Assembly: GCA_023395515.1 (NCBI GenBank)
Contig: JAEWZB010000092.1
Span: forward strand, 1 to 57,391
DNA: 57,391 nt
Source: Bacillota bacterium
GTDB taxonomy: Bacteria; Bacillota; Syntrophomonadia; Syntrophomonadales; Syntrophomonadaceae
Direction of reading: 5' to 3'
The notes beneath the pieces are model-generated. The model was not told where the DNA came from. It did not search any database and was given only the letters and a program-made list of their open reading frames with translations. The position numbers were made by a program, and so were the translations under genes. Shown here piece after piece: positions 25,155 to 35,065 of the stretch (its first letter is position 1; every line of letters starts with the position of its first letter).

Positions 25155-26432
25155 TTAAGCATCCCAGCTAGCCATATATTGTTCTTGTTCTTCAGTTAAT
25201 TTATCAATTTTTACTCCATCAGCTTCGAGTTTTAAATAGGCTACTCTTTGGTCGATGTGGGCAGGTACATTATAAACTTTATTTTCCATATTAGCACGAT
25301 TTTGAATTACATGGATCAGGGAAAGGGCTTGCAGGGAGAAACTTAAATCCATAACTTCAGCCGGATGTCCATCCCCAGCCGCCAGGTTAACTAAACGGCC
25401 TTCGGCTAATAAGTGCAGCTTTCTGCCATCAGCCATAACATATTCATCAATATTATCCCGTACTCTAGTTATGCTAGTAGCCAGTTCGGCTAAATCCTTT
25501 TTATTTATTTCTACATCAAAGTGCCCGGCATTAGCCATCATAGCATTATCTTTCATAACTTCCATATGTTCTTTTCTGATTACATTAATATTACCGGTAA
25601 CGGTAATGAAAATATCACCATAACGGGCAGCTTCTGACATAGGCATAACCTCAAAACCATCCATAATAGCTTCATTAGCTTTAATAGGGTCTATTTCCGT
25701 AATTATAATTTTAGCTCCCATACCTAAAGCTCTCATAGCTACACCTTTGCCACACCAACCATATCCTACTACAACTACAGTTTTACCGGCTACCACCAGA
25801 TTAGTGCTGCGGTTAATACCATCCCACACCGATTGGCCAGTTCCATACCGGTTATCAAATAGATATTTCATATAAGCGTCATTTACAGCCATCATGGGAA
25901 ATAATAAGGTTTTATCATTATCCATAGCTCTTAATCTAACAATACCGGTAGTAGTTTCTTCACAGCCGCCAATTATATTTTTAGCTTGTTCCCGGCGGGT
26001 TTTGTGCAGAATAGATACCATATCGGCTCCATCATCTATAATAGCGTCAGGCAGATTATCTAAAGTATATTCTAAAAATTGATGATAATCTTCGGTGCTT
26101 TCACCGTGAACAGCATAGACCGTAATACCTGAATCGACTAAAGCTGCTACCACATCATCCTGGGTAGATAAGGGGTTACTGGCGCAAGCAACCACATTGG
26201 CTCCGGCCGCTTTTAAAGTTTGCAGGAGATAACCAGTTTTAGCTTCCAGATGCAGACAACAAGCAACTGTATGATTTTGCAAAGGTTTACTTGCTTCGAA
26301 ATCTTTTTTTAGATTATTTAAGACCGGCATATTTTGACTTACCCATTGCAGTTTTTTATGACCATTAGAGGCTAAGGCTAAATCCTTAATAATTGAGTCC
26401 CGCTTAATTAACTGTGGAGAAAGAGCGTTCAT
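25155..26432 (-). CDS. ahcY: Adenosylhomocysteinase
   Basis: The 425-residue enzyme splits S-adenosylhomocysteine into adenosine and homocysteine, using a tightly bound NAD. Diagnostic parts are CCLHLEAKTGYL, DDGADMVS, the NAD-binding segment VVVGYGWCGKGVAMRALGMG, and NAGHFDVEI with the C-terminal DQRVAYLKLEADG. Length matches the shorter prokaryotic form. A strong GGAGGG precedes the ATG. The gene is divergent from a glycan operon that carries a SAM methyltransferase, where removal of S-adenosylhomocysteine would be useful. The link is positional only. Confidence 0.95.
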   Translation of the reverse strand: MNALSPQLIKRDSIIKDLALASNGHKKLQWVSQNMPVLNNLKKDFEASKPLQNHTVACCLHLEAKTGYLLQTLKAAGANVVACASNPLSTQDDVVAALVDSGITVYAVHGESTEDYHQFLEYTLDNLPDAIIDDGADMVSILHKTRREQAKNIIGGCEETTTGIVRLRAMDNDKTLLFPMMAVNDAYMKYLFDNRYGTGQSVWDGINRSTNLVVAGKTVVVVGYGWCGKGVAMRALGMGAKIIITEIDPIKANEAIMDGFEVMPMSEAARYGDIFITVTGNINVIRKEHMEVMKDNAMMANAGHFDVEINKKDLAELATSITRVRDNIDEYVMADGRKLHLLAEGRLVNLAAGDGHPAEVMDLSFSLQALSLIHVIQNRANMENKVYNVPAHIDQRVAYLKLEADGVKIDKLTEEQEQYMASWDA

Positions 26433-26581
26433 ATATTACCCTCCTGAAAATATAATAAAATATTAGGAAATTAAAAATATTATTCACTTGTAAAACATTA
26501 TAAGCAAAAAATCTTACAATAGGAATAATTATCTGGTAATATTACTTTAAAACATAAAAAACTTTAATGAGGGATTATCTG

Positions 26582-27760
26582 GTGAAGGTATTAATGATTA
26601 GCTGGGAGTATCCTCCCCATATGGTAGGAGGGCTTGGTCAACACGTATATGATTTAAGTAGATTTCTGGTAAAAATCGGAGTAAAGACTCATATTATCAC
26701 CCCTGCAGTTAAAAATTATCCAGAATACCAGATCCACGAGGGTGTCCATATTCACAGGGTAGGAAGCCCGGCTAAAGAAGGAGACCACTTTAAAACGTGG
26801 ATTTTTTCTTTTAATAGCGAAGCTATTCTTAAATCAGTAAATCTTAACCTGCAAGTAGGTGGCTTTGATGTCATTCATGCCCATGATTGGCTGGTCGCCT
26901 ATGCGGGCAGATCAGTTTCTAAAATTTTTACTATTCCTTTAGTTACCACTATTCACGCTACAGAACATGGTAGAAATATTGGACTACATAATCGTTTTTC
27001 CTTAGAAATTAATGAAATTGAAAAAAACTTAGCTTTGGAGGCCGAGCGGGTAATTTGCTGCAGTAACTATATGGAAAACGAAATACAAAATCTGTTTGGG
27101 GTAGAGCGGGATAAAATTAGTATAATTCCTAATGGAGTAGATCCTGAGCTTTTTGCCACCCTCCCTGATTATCCAACCTTGGATATTTCTCCTCATGATA
27201 AAATTGTGTTTTTTATAGGTCGGTTAGTGCCTGAAAAAGGTATTTGGCAGTTAATATCATCATTCCCTCAAGTTTTAGCCTCGGTTCCTGAAGCTAAATT
27301 AATTATTGGGGGCCGCGGTCCACAACAACCAGAACTAGAGAAATTGGCTAAGAAATTAGATATTAAGGATAAGGTTTGTTTTACCGGCTTTATCCGGGAG
27401 AAAGAAAGAAATTATGTCTATAATCAAGCCAAAGTGGCGGTATTTCCTAGTTTTTATGAACCATTTGGTATTGTAGCCTTAGAAGCTATGGCTACCCAAA
27501 CTCCAGTTATAGTTGGTGATGTGGGCGGATTAGCTGAAATCGTAGAAGATCGAGTAACAGGTTTAAAAGTAGATCCTAGCAGGGATGAGAATTTATCTAA
27601 TGCGATTATAGAAATTTTAACTGACGGTGAGTTGGCCGAGAAGTTAAAAACTAATGCCAGTCAGATGGTTAAATCAGTATATGGCTGGGATACTATAGCT
27701 GCAGCTACTACGGAAATTTACCAGGAAGTAATTAAGTATAGGGAAGAAGTTATTAGTTAA
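26582..27760 (+). CDS. GT4-family glycosyltransferase (glycogen synthase-like)
   Basis: The 392-residue protein begins MKVLMISWEYPPHMVGGLGQHVYDLS, the GT-B N-terminal motif of retaining GT4 enzymes. It has FIGRLVPEKG and the EPFGIVALEAMA segment with the E-x7-E signature in the donor-binding half. Related enzymes use nucleotide sugars to build alpha-glucans or similar polysaccharides. The GTG at 26582 is preferred to ATG 26567, because a GAGGG site lies 8 bases before it and the product then starts at the family motif. It leads a run of four genes with a GH57 branching-type enzyme next. Confidence 0.88.
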   Translation: MKVLMISWEYPPHMVGGLGQHVYDLSRFLVKIGVKTHIITPAVKNYPEYQIHEGVHIHRVGSPAKEGDHFKTWIFSFNSEAILKSVNLNLQVGGFDVIHAHDWLVAYAGRSVSKIFTIPLVTTIHATEHGRNIGLHNRFSLEINEIEKNLALEAERVICCSNYMENEIQNLFGVERDKISIIPNGVDPELFATLPDYPTLDISPHDKIVFFIGRLVPEKGIWQLISSFPQVLASVPEAKLIIGGRGPQQPELEKLAKKLDIKDKVCFTGFIREKERNYVYNQAKVAVFPSFYEPFGIVALEAMATQTPVIVGDVGGLAEIVEDRVTGLKVDPSRDENLSNAIIEILTDGELAEKLKTNASQMVKSVYGWDTIAAATTEIYQEVIKYREEVIS

Positions 27761-27785
27761 ATTGGGGCAGAGGAAGTGTATAAAT

Positions 27786-29342
27786 GTGAAGTCTAAGTTA
27801 ATGCTGGTGCTTCACAGCCATATACCATATGTCAAACGGCAAGGGAGATGGCCGTTTGGTGAAGTATGGCTTTTTGAAGCTATGGCCGAAACTTATATTC
27901 CATTGTTTAAAAGCTGGATGGATATGAAACAAGAAGGCATACATGCGCCTATTACCCTAAGCTTAAGTCCCGTTTTGCTGGAACAGCTTAATTCTAAATA
28001 TATCCAAAAAGAGTTTATCAACTACCTTAAGGAACGGGAAGCTCTGGCTTTAGCTGATGAAAAATATTTTTTAGGTCACGGTGAAAAAGAAATGGCCTCA
28101 GTGGCCGCCTTATATTTTAATTTTTACCGGGATAGAAGGCGCGATTTTATTACGGAGTTTGATACTAATATAACTAAGCCCTTAAAACTCTTACAAGAGG
28201 AAGGCCATATTGAAATAATTACTACGGCGGCGACCCATGCCTATCTGCCCTTATTGGACAGGCCCAGCCTTGAACATCAGGTAATTATGGGCAAAAAGGT
28301 TTATAGTAAAGTGTTTGCCACTGAGCCGAAGGGTTTTTGGCTTCCGGAATGTGGTTATTCCAAAGGAATTGAAGATATATTAGAAGACCATAATTTTTCT
28401 TTTTTTTATGTAGATAGTCATGCGGTGGAAGGTGGTAAACCTAGTGGCATTTCTAGTCAGGATTTTGTAGATGAAGAAATAGAAATCGAGACTTTCGCCA
28501 GTACCGGTTTAAGTACTTACCGTCCTTACCGCTTGAAAGACCGCAATATTACAGTGTTTGGCCGCAATTCCATGGTAAGTCATCAAGTTTGGTCGGCTGA
28601 GTTTGGCTATCCTGGAGATGAAGATTATCGGGAATTTCATAAGCATTTTGCCAGGTCCGGCTTCAAATATTGGAAAGTAACGGATCGGTCTAAATCACTA
28701 CAGAAAAAAGCCATTTATAATAATATGCGGGCTGAGCTAAAAATTACTCATCATGCTAATCATTTTATTAAAAGCTTGGAAAAGACGGCCCAGGAAGCTC
28801 ACAAATTAGGATTTACCGAACCTTTAATAGTAGGCTGTTATGATACGGAATTATTCGGCCACTGGTGGTGGGAAGGTGTAAGATGGTTAGAGCAAGTTAT
28901 GCACAAAGTGGCCGCCCATGATACTATAGATTTTGTTCTCCCTTCTCAAATAGCTTCAGTCAGACGGGAAGCGGAAATCTTTGACTCATCCTGGGGACTA
29001 GGGGGCAAACATTTCGTGTGGGAGAATAAAGAAACTGCCTGGATGTGGGATATTATAAAAAAATCGGGCGGGGAATACGAAAAGCTCAACTCTTTAGATT
29101 TATCCTCAGATTTAGAACAAAGGGCCAAAGAAATGGCACTGAAAGAATTAATTCTCGTACAAAGCAGTGATTGGTTATTTATGGTAACTAATAATTTAAC
29201 TAAAGATTATGCCATGAAGCGTTTTTTTGAGCATTATACCAAGTTCTTAAGAATAGTTAACTGTCTGCATAATAACCAAATAAATGATGATTTTGCTGAA
29301 TGGCTAAGCAAAACCGAACATGAAGATGATATTTTTGAATAG
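27786..29342 (+). CDS. GH57 1,4-alpha-glucan branching enzyme-like protein (DUF1957)
   Basis: The product of about 518 residues begins LVLHSHIPYVKRQGRWPFGE, the GH57 region-1 motif. It has GFWLPECGYS with the presumed catalytic Glu, GRNSMVSHQVWSAEFGYPGD, and CYDTELFGHWWWEG with the presumed catalytic Asp. The C-terminal DUF1957 region is typical of GH57 branching enzymes that add alpha-1,6 branches to glucan in the cytoplasm. The GTG at 27786 has AGGAAG 9 bases upstream, whereas the TTG at 27762 has no good site. It follows the GT4 gene and precedes a second GH57 gene. Confidence 0.88.
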   Translation: MKSKLMLVLHSHIPYVKRQGRWPFGEVWLFEAMAETYIPLFKSWMDMKQEGIHAPITLSLSPVLLEQLNSKYIQKEFINYLKEREALALADEKYFLGHGEKEMASVAALYFNFYRDRRRDFITEFDTNITKPLKLLQEEGHIEIITTAATHAYLPLLDRPSLEHQVIMGKKVYSKVFATEPKGFWLPECGYSKGIEDILEDHNFSFFYVDSHAVEGGKPSGISSQDFVDEEIEIETFASTGLSTYRPYRLKDRNITVFGRNSMVSHQVWSAEFGYPGDEDYREFHKHFARSGFKYWKVTDRSKSLQKKAIYNNMRAELKITHHANHFIKSLEKTAQEAHKLGFTEPLIVGCYDTELFGHWWWEGVRWLEQVMHKVAAHDTIDFVLPSQIASVRREAEIFDSSWGLGGKHFVWENKETAWMWDIIKKSGGEYEKLNSLDLSSDLEQRAKEMALKELILVQSSDWLFMVTNNLTKDYAMKRFFEHYTKFLRIVNCLHNNQINDDFAEWLSKTEHEDDIFE

Positions 29343-29365
29343 AGTTATTTTTCTGGAGGTGCAAT

Positions 29366-31840
29366 ATGAAAGGGCATATAGCCTTCTGTCCTCATTTCCA
29401 TCAACCTCATTTTCAGTTATATAAAACGAGGGAAGAGGCATTTCGCAATTCATATTTACCTTGGCTTAATTTATTAAAAAGCGCGGTAAATATTGAGGGT
29501 TTCTACATTAACTTACACTTATCCGGTCCTTTACTATATTGGTTGCGGGATCAAAAACCAGCCTATATGGATGAATTTAAAGCTTTGCTGTCTTCTGATA
29601 AAATTGGGCTGATCGGCGGATTAGCTGATGAACCCTTTGTACAACTATCTTCCCGTAATGATGATTTTTTATATCAATTAAAAAAATATGAGGAAATTTT
29701 ATACGAATTAACCGGGGCTAAAGCCCGTGATTGGCAAGGTGTTCATATTGTAGAAAGGGAATGCGGGGAAATAGTTTTAAAAGAACTTAGTTATGCAGCT
29801 AAACTGATTAATGCTCCGGCTATTTTTTATTTAGATGCGGAAACTTTTTATGAATCCCATTTTAATTACCCAGGTTCTGATTATGATTATTGCCTGAAAC
29901 ATTTTGGCTTTGTGGACCCGGTAGCTAAAACTACTATCGGGCATATACCCCAAGATCTTTTGTATTATGCTTTTCGTGATGAAATAGCGGGGCAGGAGTT
30001 TTTCTCTATACCAGTGCATAGTCAATACCGCTATCAGTTATTGAAAAGACAATCCTTTACGGCTGAAGATAAAGTGAAAATTAAGCCCAGTCATTATTAT
30101 TTCTATATTAAAGATGCTTTGGAAAAGGCTAAAGAGTTATCCGCCATATATGGCCGCAATATTGAACCAATTTTAGTAATGTTTGAAGATGCGGAAAAAT
30201 TAGGGCAATGGAGTAAAGACCCGGCCGGAGATATAGAATGGCTGCTAGAATTTTTCCGCTTAGTAGCGGCTGATGAGGAACTTGAATTTATCGGCTTAAA
30301 GCAATATATAGATCAATACGGCTATTTTGATACTTACCCGGTTAGCTTAAGCCATAGTTACCCGGAATGGGAAAACTGGACAGCCAAAAGAGGCATAAGG
30401 GGAGTAACCTATAGTGATGAAAGGCTGCGCCGGGTTATAGCGCGGCTAAGAGATTTTGAGGCAAAGCAGGAAGCCTTTGAAAATCAGGTTATGGAAAAAC
30501 TAAATGATAACTTCTTAAGTTTAGGTTCTGATTTACAAGGAATAATCACCCGTTCCCTGCTGAATTCGCCGGAACGGTTTGAACTTATAACCCAGCTATT
30601 AAAAAATGATCCTGAAAAACTGGCCTTATATGAAATTATTAATCGGATCAGGAATGTAGTTTATCAGGAAGATCCTAAATGGGCCAGCCGGCATCCCAGT
30701 TACGGCTCCTCACCTTTTTACGATATGATCGGGCTGTCTTATCTGGAAATAGCTTATAAGGTGTTACAGACTATAACCGAAGAAAACCGTTCTGTACCCA
30801 GCATTATTAATACTGATTGGGATTATGACGGACAAGATGAAATCTTAATTGAAAATAATCATCAGACTATAGTAATTGACCTTAAAGGAGGCTGTATAAG
30901 CTATCAGCATATATTTTCTGACTCCTTACCCGACAATCCAGATATGATGATTAATATATTAGCCCAAGATAGTAAGTTGCCGGCTTATAATTCCATATAT
31001 AGACATGCTTATCCTTTAATTTTTACCGAAGCTGACAGTCAAATGGCGGTAAAGTTTTATGATGAAGGAGGCCGCAAAGAGGTAAGCCGCAATTCCTTTA
31101 GATGTGAAATTTTAATCCAAGAAGCTGATCTTTATAAGGCCATAGGGGACTTTGATACTGCCCTATTTAATATTAGGTTAGTGGAAGAAGTGGATGAAGG
31201 GGTATTAGTTGTACTAGAGTGTGAGAAGTCAATTATGGCTAATGATAATCAATTATTAGATATTACTTTGACTAAAAATTTTACTATTGATGAGCAGAAA
31301 ATAACTTGTAAGTTTGGGCTGGAAGGCCAAATACCGGATAATATTAAGCTGGCTTTAGCTCCGCAAATTGTTTCTTCGGCGGCCGCCTCGGATGAAGTAA
31401 CCTTTCGGCCTTTATCCTTTATCGGTATAGAAGGTAAAACCGGGGCCCTGGATATAAAAGTACAAGATATATCGGTAATTGATGAGGGGGGAATTAATTA
31501 TAAATCTATAGCCGCTAAAACCAACCTGCCCCAAAAGATTGACTACTTATACCAAATAATAAGTGCAGAAGGCAGCAAGTTCTGGAACTGTGTAAGCTAC
31601 TCCTGGATGGCCCATGATGCCATGGACAGTCTTGTAATTAAACCGGCCGTAAGAGAATATTACAAGGAATATGTATTTGAGAACCAGAGCAGCTTAGGTT
31701 ACCATACTTCAGGTATTATGCTTAACCCTATTATTAAAATAACTGAGGAAATGAGAAGTTTTGAAGTGGGAGTGAATTGGGAATTAGACAGTACCAGATC
31801 CAGGGAAGATTATACCCAAGTATTTGATTTAATACTTTAA
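29366..31840 (+). CDS. GH57 4-alpha-glucanotransferase-like protein
   Basis: This 824-residue protein has an N-terminal GH57 barrel starting with CPHFHQPHFQLYKT. The probable nucleophile Glu is in HIVERECGEIV and the acidic motif is VMFEDAEKLGQW. A middle helical domain (DUF1925-like) and a C-terminal beta-sandwich (DUF1926-like, from about residue 480) follow. That is the plan of GH57 4-alpha-glucanotransferases and amylases that remodel maltodextrin or glycogen. The activity class is inferred from architecture. It lies 23 bases after the branching-type gene. Confidence 0.82.
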   Translation: MKGHIAFCPHFHQPHFQLYKTREEAFRNSYLPWLNLLKSAVNIEGFYINLHLSGPLLYWLRDQKPAYMDEFKALLSSDKIGLIGGLADEPFVQLSSRNDDFLYQLKKYEEILYELTGAKARDWQGVHIVERECGEIVLKELSYAAKLINAPAIFYLDAETFYESHFNYPGSDYDYCLKHFGFVDPVAKTTIGHIPQDLLYYAFRDEIAGQEFFSIPVHSQYRYQLLKRQSFTAEDKVKIKPSHYYFYIKDALEKAKELSAIYGRNIEPILVMFEDAEKLGQWSKDPAGDIEWLLEFFRLVAADEELEFIGLKQYIDQYGYFDTYPVSLSHSYPEWENWTAKRGIRGVTYSDERLRRVIARLRDFEAKQEAFENQVMEKLNDNFLSLGSDLQGIITRSLLNSPERFELITQLLKNDPEKLALYEIINRIRNVVYQEDPKWASRHPSYGSSPFYDMIGLSYLEIAYKVLQTITEENRSVPSIINTDWDYDGQDEILIENNHQTIVIDLKGGCISYQHIFSDSLPDNPDMMINILAQDSKLPAYNSIYRHAYPLIFTEADSQMAVKFYDEGGRKEVSRNSFRCEILIQEADLYKAIGDFDTALFNIRLVEEVDEGVLVVLECEKSIMANDNQLLDITLTKNFTIDEQKITCKFGLEGQIPDNIKLALAPQIVSSAAASDEVTFRPLSFIGIEGKTGALDIKVQDISVIDEGGINYKSIAAKTNLPQKIDYLYQIISAEGSKFWNCVSYSWMAHDAMDSLVIKPAVREYYKEYVFENQSSLGYHTSGIMLNPIIKITEEMRSFEVGVNWELDSTRSREDYTQVFDLIL

Positions 31841-31880
31841 CTAACTTGATTAATAACAAATGTGTTTAGGGGAGGAAATT

Positions 31881-33089
31881 ATGATTCTAAAGCAATTTTT
31901 TGATTACTACTTTAGTCAGGTGGACTCGGATGTACTAGCCCTTTATAGCGGCTTAGTAGAGGAAACTACAGATTTACCTTCAGTCTATGCCGAGACCTTT
32001 GCCCGTAATGATGAAGAGGCTATAGAATTTTTATTAAAGTTTCATAAGGCTACTACCAATTTAAGAAATCAAAAATTAAACCAAGCTATATTATTTAATG
32101 TACATAATAATGTGTGTTTTCCCTTTTTCGTGGATTACATTTGGCAGAGAATGACTGCTGAACAAAAAGAAAACCTGTTTAAACTAAGTAATAAAGAAAA
32201 CCTGGAAGAGGTAATAGAAGTACTAAATAGTAATGTGGAGCTGCGCAACTGGTTTAGAAAAGAAATCGGCAGTAATTTAAACCAGGATGACTTGTTCACC
32301 ATGAACGAGATTATAGCTTTGCAAAACTTTTCTTCCGGGGGTGAGTTTTCATTTCTGGAATATGTATATCCCCGCCTTAAAGAGCTAAAAGGCAATGTAT
32401 TAGATGCCGGATGCGGAGCCGGGTTTGCCACCCTGGTAATGAGCCAGTACATGTCCGTTTACGCTATAGATGCCTGTAAAGCTCGATTAGAAAGGGCTAT
32501 GGCTTTATCCGCCTTGATGAAAAAAGGAGATAAGCAAATTTTTCCCCAAGTTATACAGTTAATAGAAGAAGAACTGGGCGGGATTAATGTGGCCTGCGAA
32601 TTTCCTACCGCCGAGTCTTTACTATCTGGTCAATCCCAAGAAGTAAGGTTCACGGAAGGCAGCATAGATTCACTTCCTTATGGGGATCAATTTTTTGATG
32701 CCATTAACTGTTTGGATGTATTGGAACATACTTATGATCCGGCTAAAATAATTCAACAGTTTAGCCGGGTAGTTAAGCCGGGAGGGAAAGTGTTTATTAC
32801 TGCTCCTACCAGATATGGTGAAGTTGAACAAAGAATTCATGAAAGTATTGAGGGAACTTTATTTCCGGCTATGCTTCATATGCATCACTTTGCCCCGGAA
32901 TCACTAAATGAGATTTTTGCCCAGGCCGGTTTTAAAAACGTTGAAATGGTTCCCTTTGATTATATGACTTGGGAAGATTTTATCGATATAGCGGAACGCT
33001 CCCCGGCTAAAGAGTTAGCCGAAGAATTACGCAGTCAGCCTTTTGATGAGGTAGCTTTACAGCTTTTTGCGGTTTATGAAAAAGAGTAA
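31881..33089 (+). CDS. SAM-dependent methyltransferase
   Basis: About 402 residues. The N-terminal 150 residues are helical and unrecognised. The C-terminal class I methyltransferase domain has motif I VLDAGCGAGFATLV, the CLDVLEHTYDPAKI post-motif and VVKPGGKVFITAPTRYG. The acceptor is unknown. Its place directly behind a GT4 and two GH57 genes suggests methylation of a sugar, glucan or lipid carrier, which is inference. The ATG at 31881 has AGGGGAGG 5 bases upstream. The gene ends before a terminator at 33111, marking the operon end. Confidence 0.8.
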   Translation: MILKQFFDYYFSQVDSDVLALYSGLVEETTDLPSVYAETFARNDEEAIEFLLKFHKATTNLRNQKLNQAILFNVHNNVCFPFFVDYIWQRMTAEQKENLFKLSNKENLEEVIEVLNSNVELRNWFRKEIGSNLNQDDLFTMNEIIALQNFSSGGEFSFLEYVYPRLKELKGNVLDAGCGAGFATLVMSQYMSVYAIDACKARLERAMALSALMKKGDKQIFPQVIQLIEEELGGINVACEFPTAESLLSGQSQEVRFTEGSIDSLPYGDQFFDAINCLDVLEHTYDPAKIIQQFSRVVKPGGKVFITAPTRYGEVEQRIHESIEGTLFPAMLHMHHFAPESLNEIFAQAGFKNVEMVPFDYMTWEDFIDIAERSPAKELAEELRSQPFDEVALQLFAVYEKE

Positions 33090-33110
33090 ATTGTAATTGT
33101 CAAATTATAG

Positions 33111-33139
33111 GGGGAGAGGCCGAAAGCTTCTCCCTTTTT
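33111..33139 (+). terminator. Terminator of the GT4-GH57-GH57-methyltransferase operon
   Basis: GGGGAGAGGC and GCTTCTCCC pair around a short GAA-type loop and are followed by TTTTT, 22 bases after the methyltransferase stop. Confidence 0.85.
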
Positions 33140-33232
33140 AAGTTAGGGGAAAGCAGGGAATGAATGGCTTAGCTATTGGCGGTAATTTTGATATATTATT
33201 AAGAATAACTAAGCATGGGGAGATTTAAATTA

Positions 33233-34768
33233 ATGGGATTTATTAAAAGATTTTTATTGCACCGGGCAATTTTTGTAGCATTTGCTCTAACCTTGCAATT
33301 ATTGGTTTTAATCGGAATAATCCTCAAGCTTAATGAGTATTTTGCTTTCTTCTATGGGGGGAGCATATTTATTAGCTTAATTGCCGTATTATTTATTATT
33401 AACAGCGCCAGTAATCCCGCTTATAAGATGGCCTGGATTATACCTATATTAATTTTTCCCATCTTTGGGGGATTATTTTATATCTTTTTTGGCGGCAACA
33501 AGCTAGGTAAACGTACTAAGAGAAGAATGAAATATATCGAAGATAAAACTAAAGAGGCTTTAGCAGCTCAACCGGATATTTTAGCTGAAATTGGTTTATT
33601 AAACGAAAATGCCCTCAACCAATCTCGCTATATTCAAAATTATGCCTATTCACCACCCTATAGCAATACTGCTACTGAATATCTGCATACTGGTGAATTA
33701 AAATTTAAACGATTAAAAGAAGAACTGAGCCAAGCCGAGCATTTTATATTCTTAGAATACTTTATTATAGAAGAAGGGGTAATGTGGGATAGTATTCTTA
33801 ACATATTGGCGGCTAAAGCCAAATCGGGAGTAGATGTGCGGGTTATCTATGATGATATCGGCTGCCTGCTTAAATTGCCTCATAAATATGATGAAAAGCT
33901 TGAAGCAATGGGAATTAAATGTTGTGTTTTTAATCCCTTAATTCCTTTACTAACCCCCCGCTTAAATAATCGGGATCATCGTAAAATTGCTATTATCGAT
34001 GGTCATACCGGTTTTACGGGCGGTATTAACTTAGCCGATGAATATATTAATGAAATAGAAAGGTTTGGACATTGGAAAGATACGGCTATAATGCTCAAAG
34101 GTGAAGCAGTATGGAATCTGACCGTTATGTTTCTATCTATGTGGGATTATCTTAAAGGAATTGATGAAGAGTTTATTAAATTTAAGGGCCCCATCGATTT
34201 AGACGATAAAATTGAAGCGGATGGTTATGTACAGCCATTTGCCGATAATCCCTTAGATGATGAACCGGTGGGAGAAATAGTTTATCTTAATTTAATTAAT
34301 AAAGCTAAAAAATACCTTTACATCACCACACCTTACTTGATTATCGGCGATGAAATGATAACTGCCTTATCATCCGCTGCTAAAGCCGGAGTTGATGTAC
34401 GTATTATTACCCCTTACTTAGCTGACCGCTGGTTTGTACATGAGGTGACCAAATCTTATTACAAAACTTTAGTGGAGAAGGGGGTAAAAATATATGAGTA
34501 CACCCCGGGGTTTATACACTCTAAAACCTTTGTAGCTGATGATGAATATGGAATAGTTGGTACTATTAATATGGATTACCGCAGCCTGTATCTGCATTTT
34601 GAATGTGGGGTATGGATGTATGGTAATAGCAGTATTTATGATTTGAAAGAAGATTTTATCAGAACTTTAGAAGTATGCCGGGAAATTACCCTTATGGATT
34701 TGGCCCAAATTAAATGGTATAACAAATTCATAAGTTTAGTATTGCGGGTTTTTGCTCCTTTAATGTAA
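33233..34768 (+). CDS. cls: Cardiolipin synthase
   Basis: The 511-residue enzyme has two N-terminal TM segments and two HKD motifs typical of the phospholipase D superfamily. These are HRKIAIIDGHTGFTGG (His249) and HSKTFVADDEYGIVGT (His429). It joins two phosphatidylglycerol molecules into cardiolipin plus glycerol at the cytoplasmic membrane. The start at ATG 33233 is supported by GGGGAGA 9 bases before; the upstream ATG at 33215 overlaps that site. No operon partner is evident. Confidence 0.93.
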   Translation: MGFIKRFLLHRAIFVAFALTLQLLVLIGIILKLNEYFAFFYGGSIFISLIAVLFIINSASNPAYKMAWIIPILIFPIFGGLFYIFFGGNKLGKRTKRRMKYIEDKTKEALAAQPDILAEIGLLNENALNQSRYIQNYAYSPPYSNTATEYLHTGELKFKRLKEELSQAEHFIFLEYFIIEEGVMWDSILNILAAKAKSGVDVRVIYDDIGCLLKLPHKYDEKLEAMGIKCCVFNPLIPLLTPRLNNRDHRKIAIIDGHTGFTGGINLADEYINEIERFGHWKDTAIMLKGEAVWNLTVMFLSMWDYLKGIDEEFIKFKGPIDLDDKIEADGYVQPFADNPLDDEPVGEIVYLNLINKAKKYLYITTPYLIIGDEMITALSSAAKAGVDVRIITPYLADRWFVHEVTKSYYKTLVEKGVKIYEYTPGFIHSKTFVADDEYGIVGTINMDYRSLYLHFECGVWMYGNSSIYDLKEDFIRTLEVCREITLMDLAQIKWYNKFISLVLRVFAPLM

Positions 34769-34936
34769 GTTGCCCGCTGCTAAAACAGAAGTTTGCTGAT
34801 AAACAATCTTAGGTTTGGGGGTAGTTATAAAATTAGGATTAGTATCTTTTTGAAAATAATATATCAGCACACCACTGACTGCAATAATACAGGCAAATAC
34901 TATTATAATTAATAAGGATAAAGTACGAATAGACAT
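34760..34936 (-). CDS. 58-residue single-TM membrane protein
   Basis: ATG 34936 is preceded by GAAGGAGTG with suitable spacing. The product starts MSIRTLSLLIIIVFACIIAV, one TM helix of about 22 residues. A polar tail of about 30 residues, probably outside, ends with VLAAGNLH. The family is unknown. Its 3' end overlaps the cls stop by 9 bases in convergent orientation. A decayed relative of its first third is present at 49238-49321, which shows that this short gene has been copied in the genome. Confidence 0.6.
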   Translation of the reverse strand: MSIRTLSLLIIIVFACIIAVSGVLIYYFQKDTNPNFITTPKPKIVYQQTSVLAAGNLH

Positions 34937-35065
34937 AGCTAACACTCCTTCATAAGTAATTTGTGTAGGAACAGGAAGTTTTATTAAAAAATCAGTTTAG
35001 AAAAGAATCCCAAGTTATTTAAGTATTTTTAGTTTTTGATAGTATAATAGTGAAGGGTGATTATA

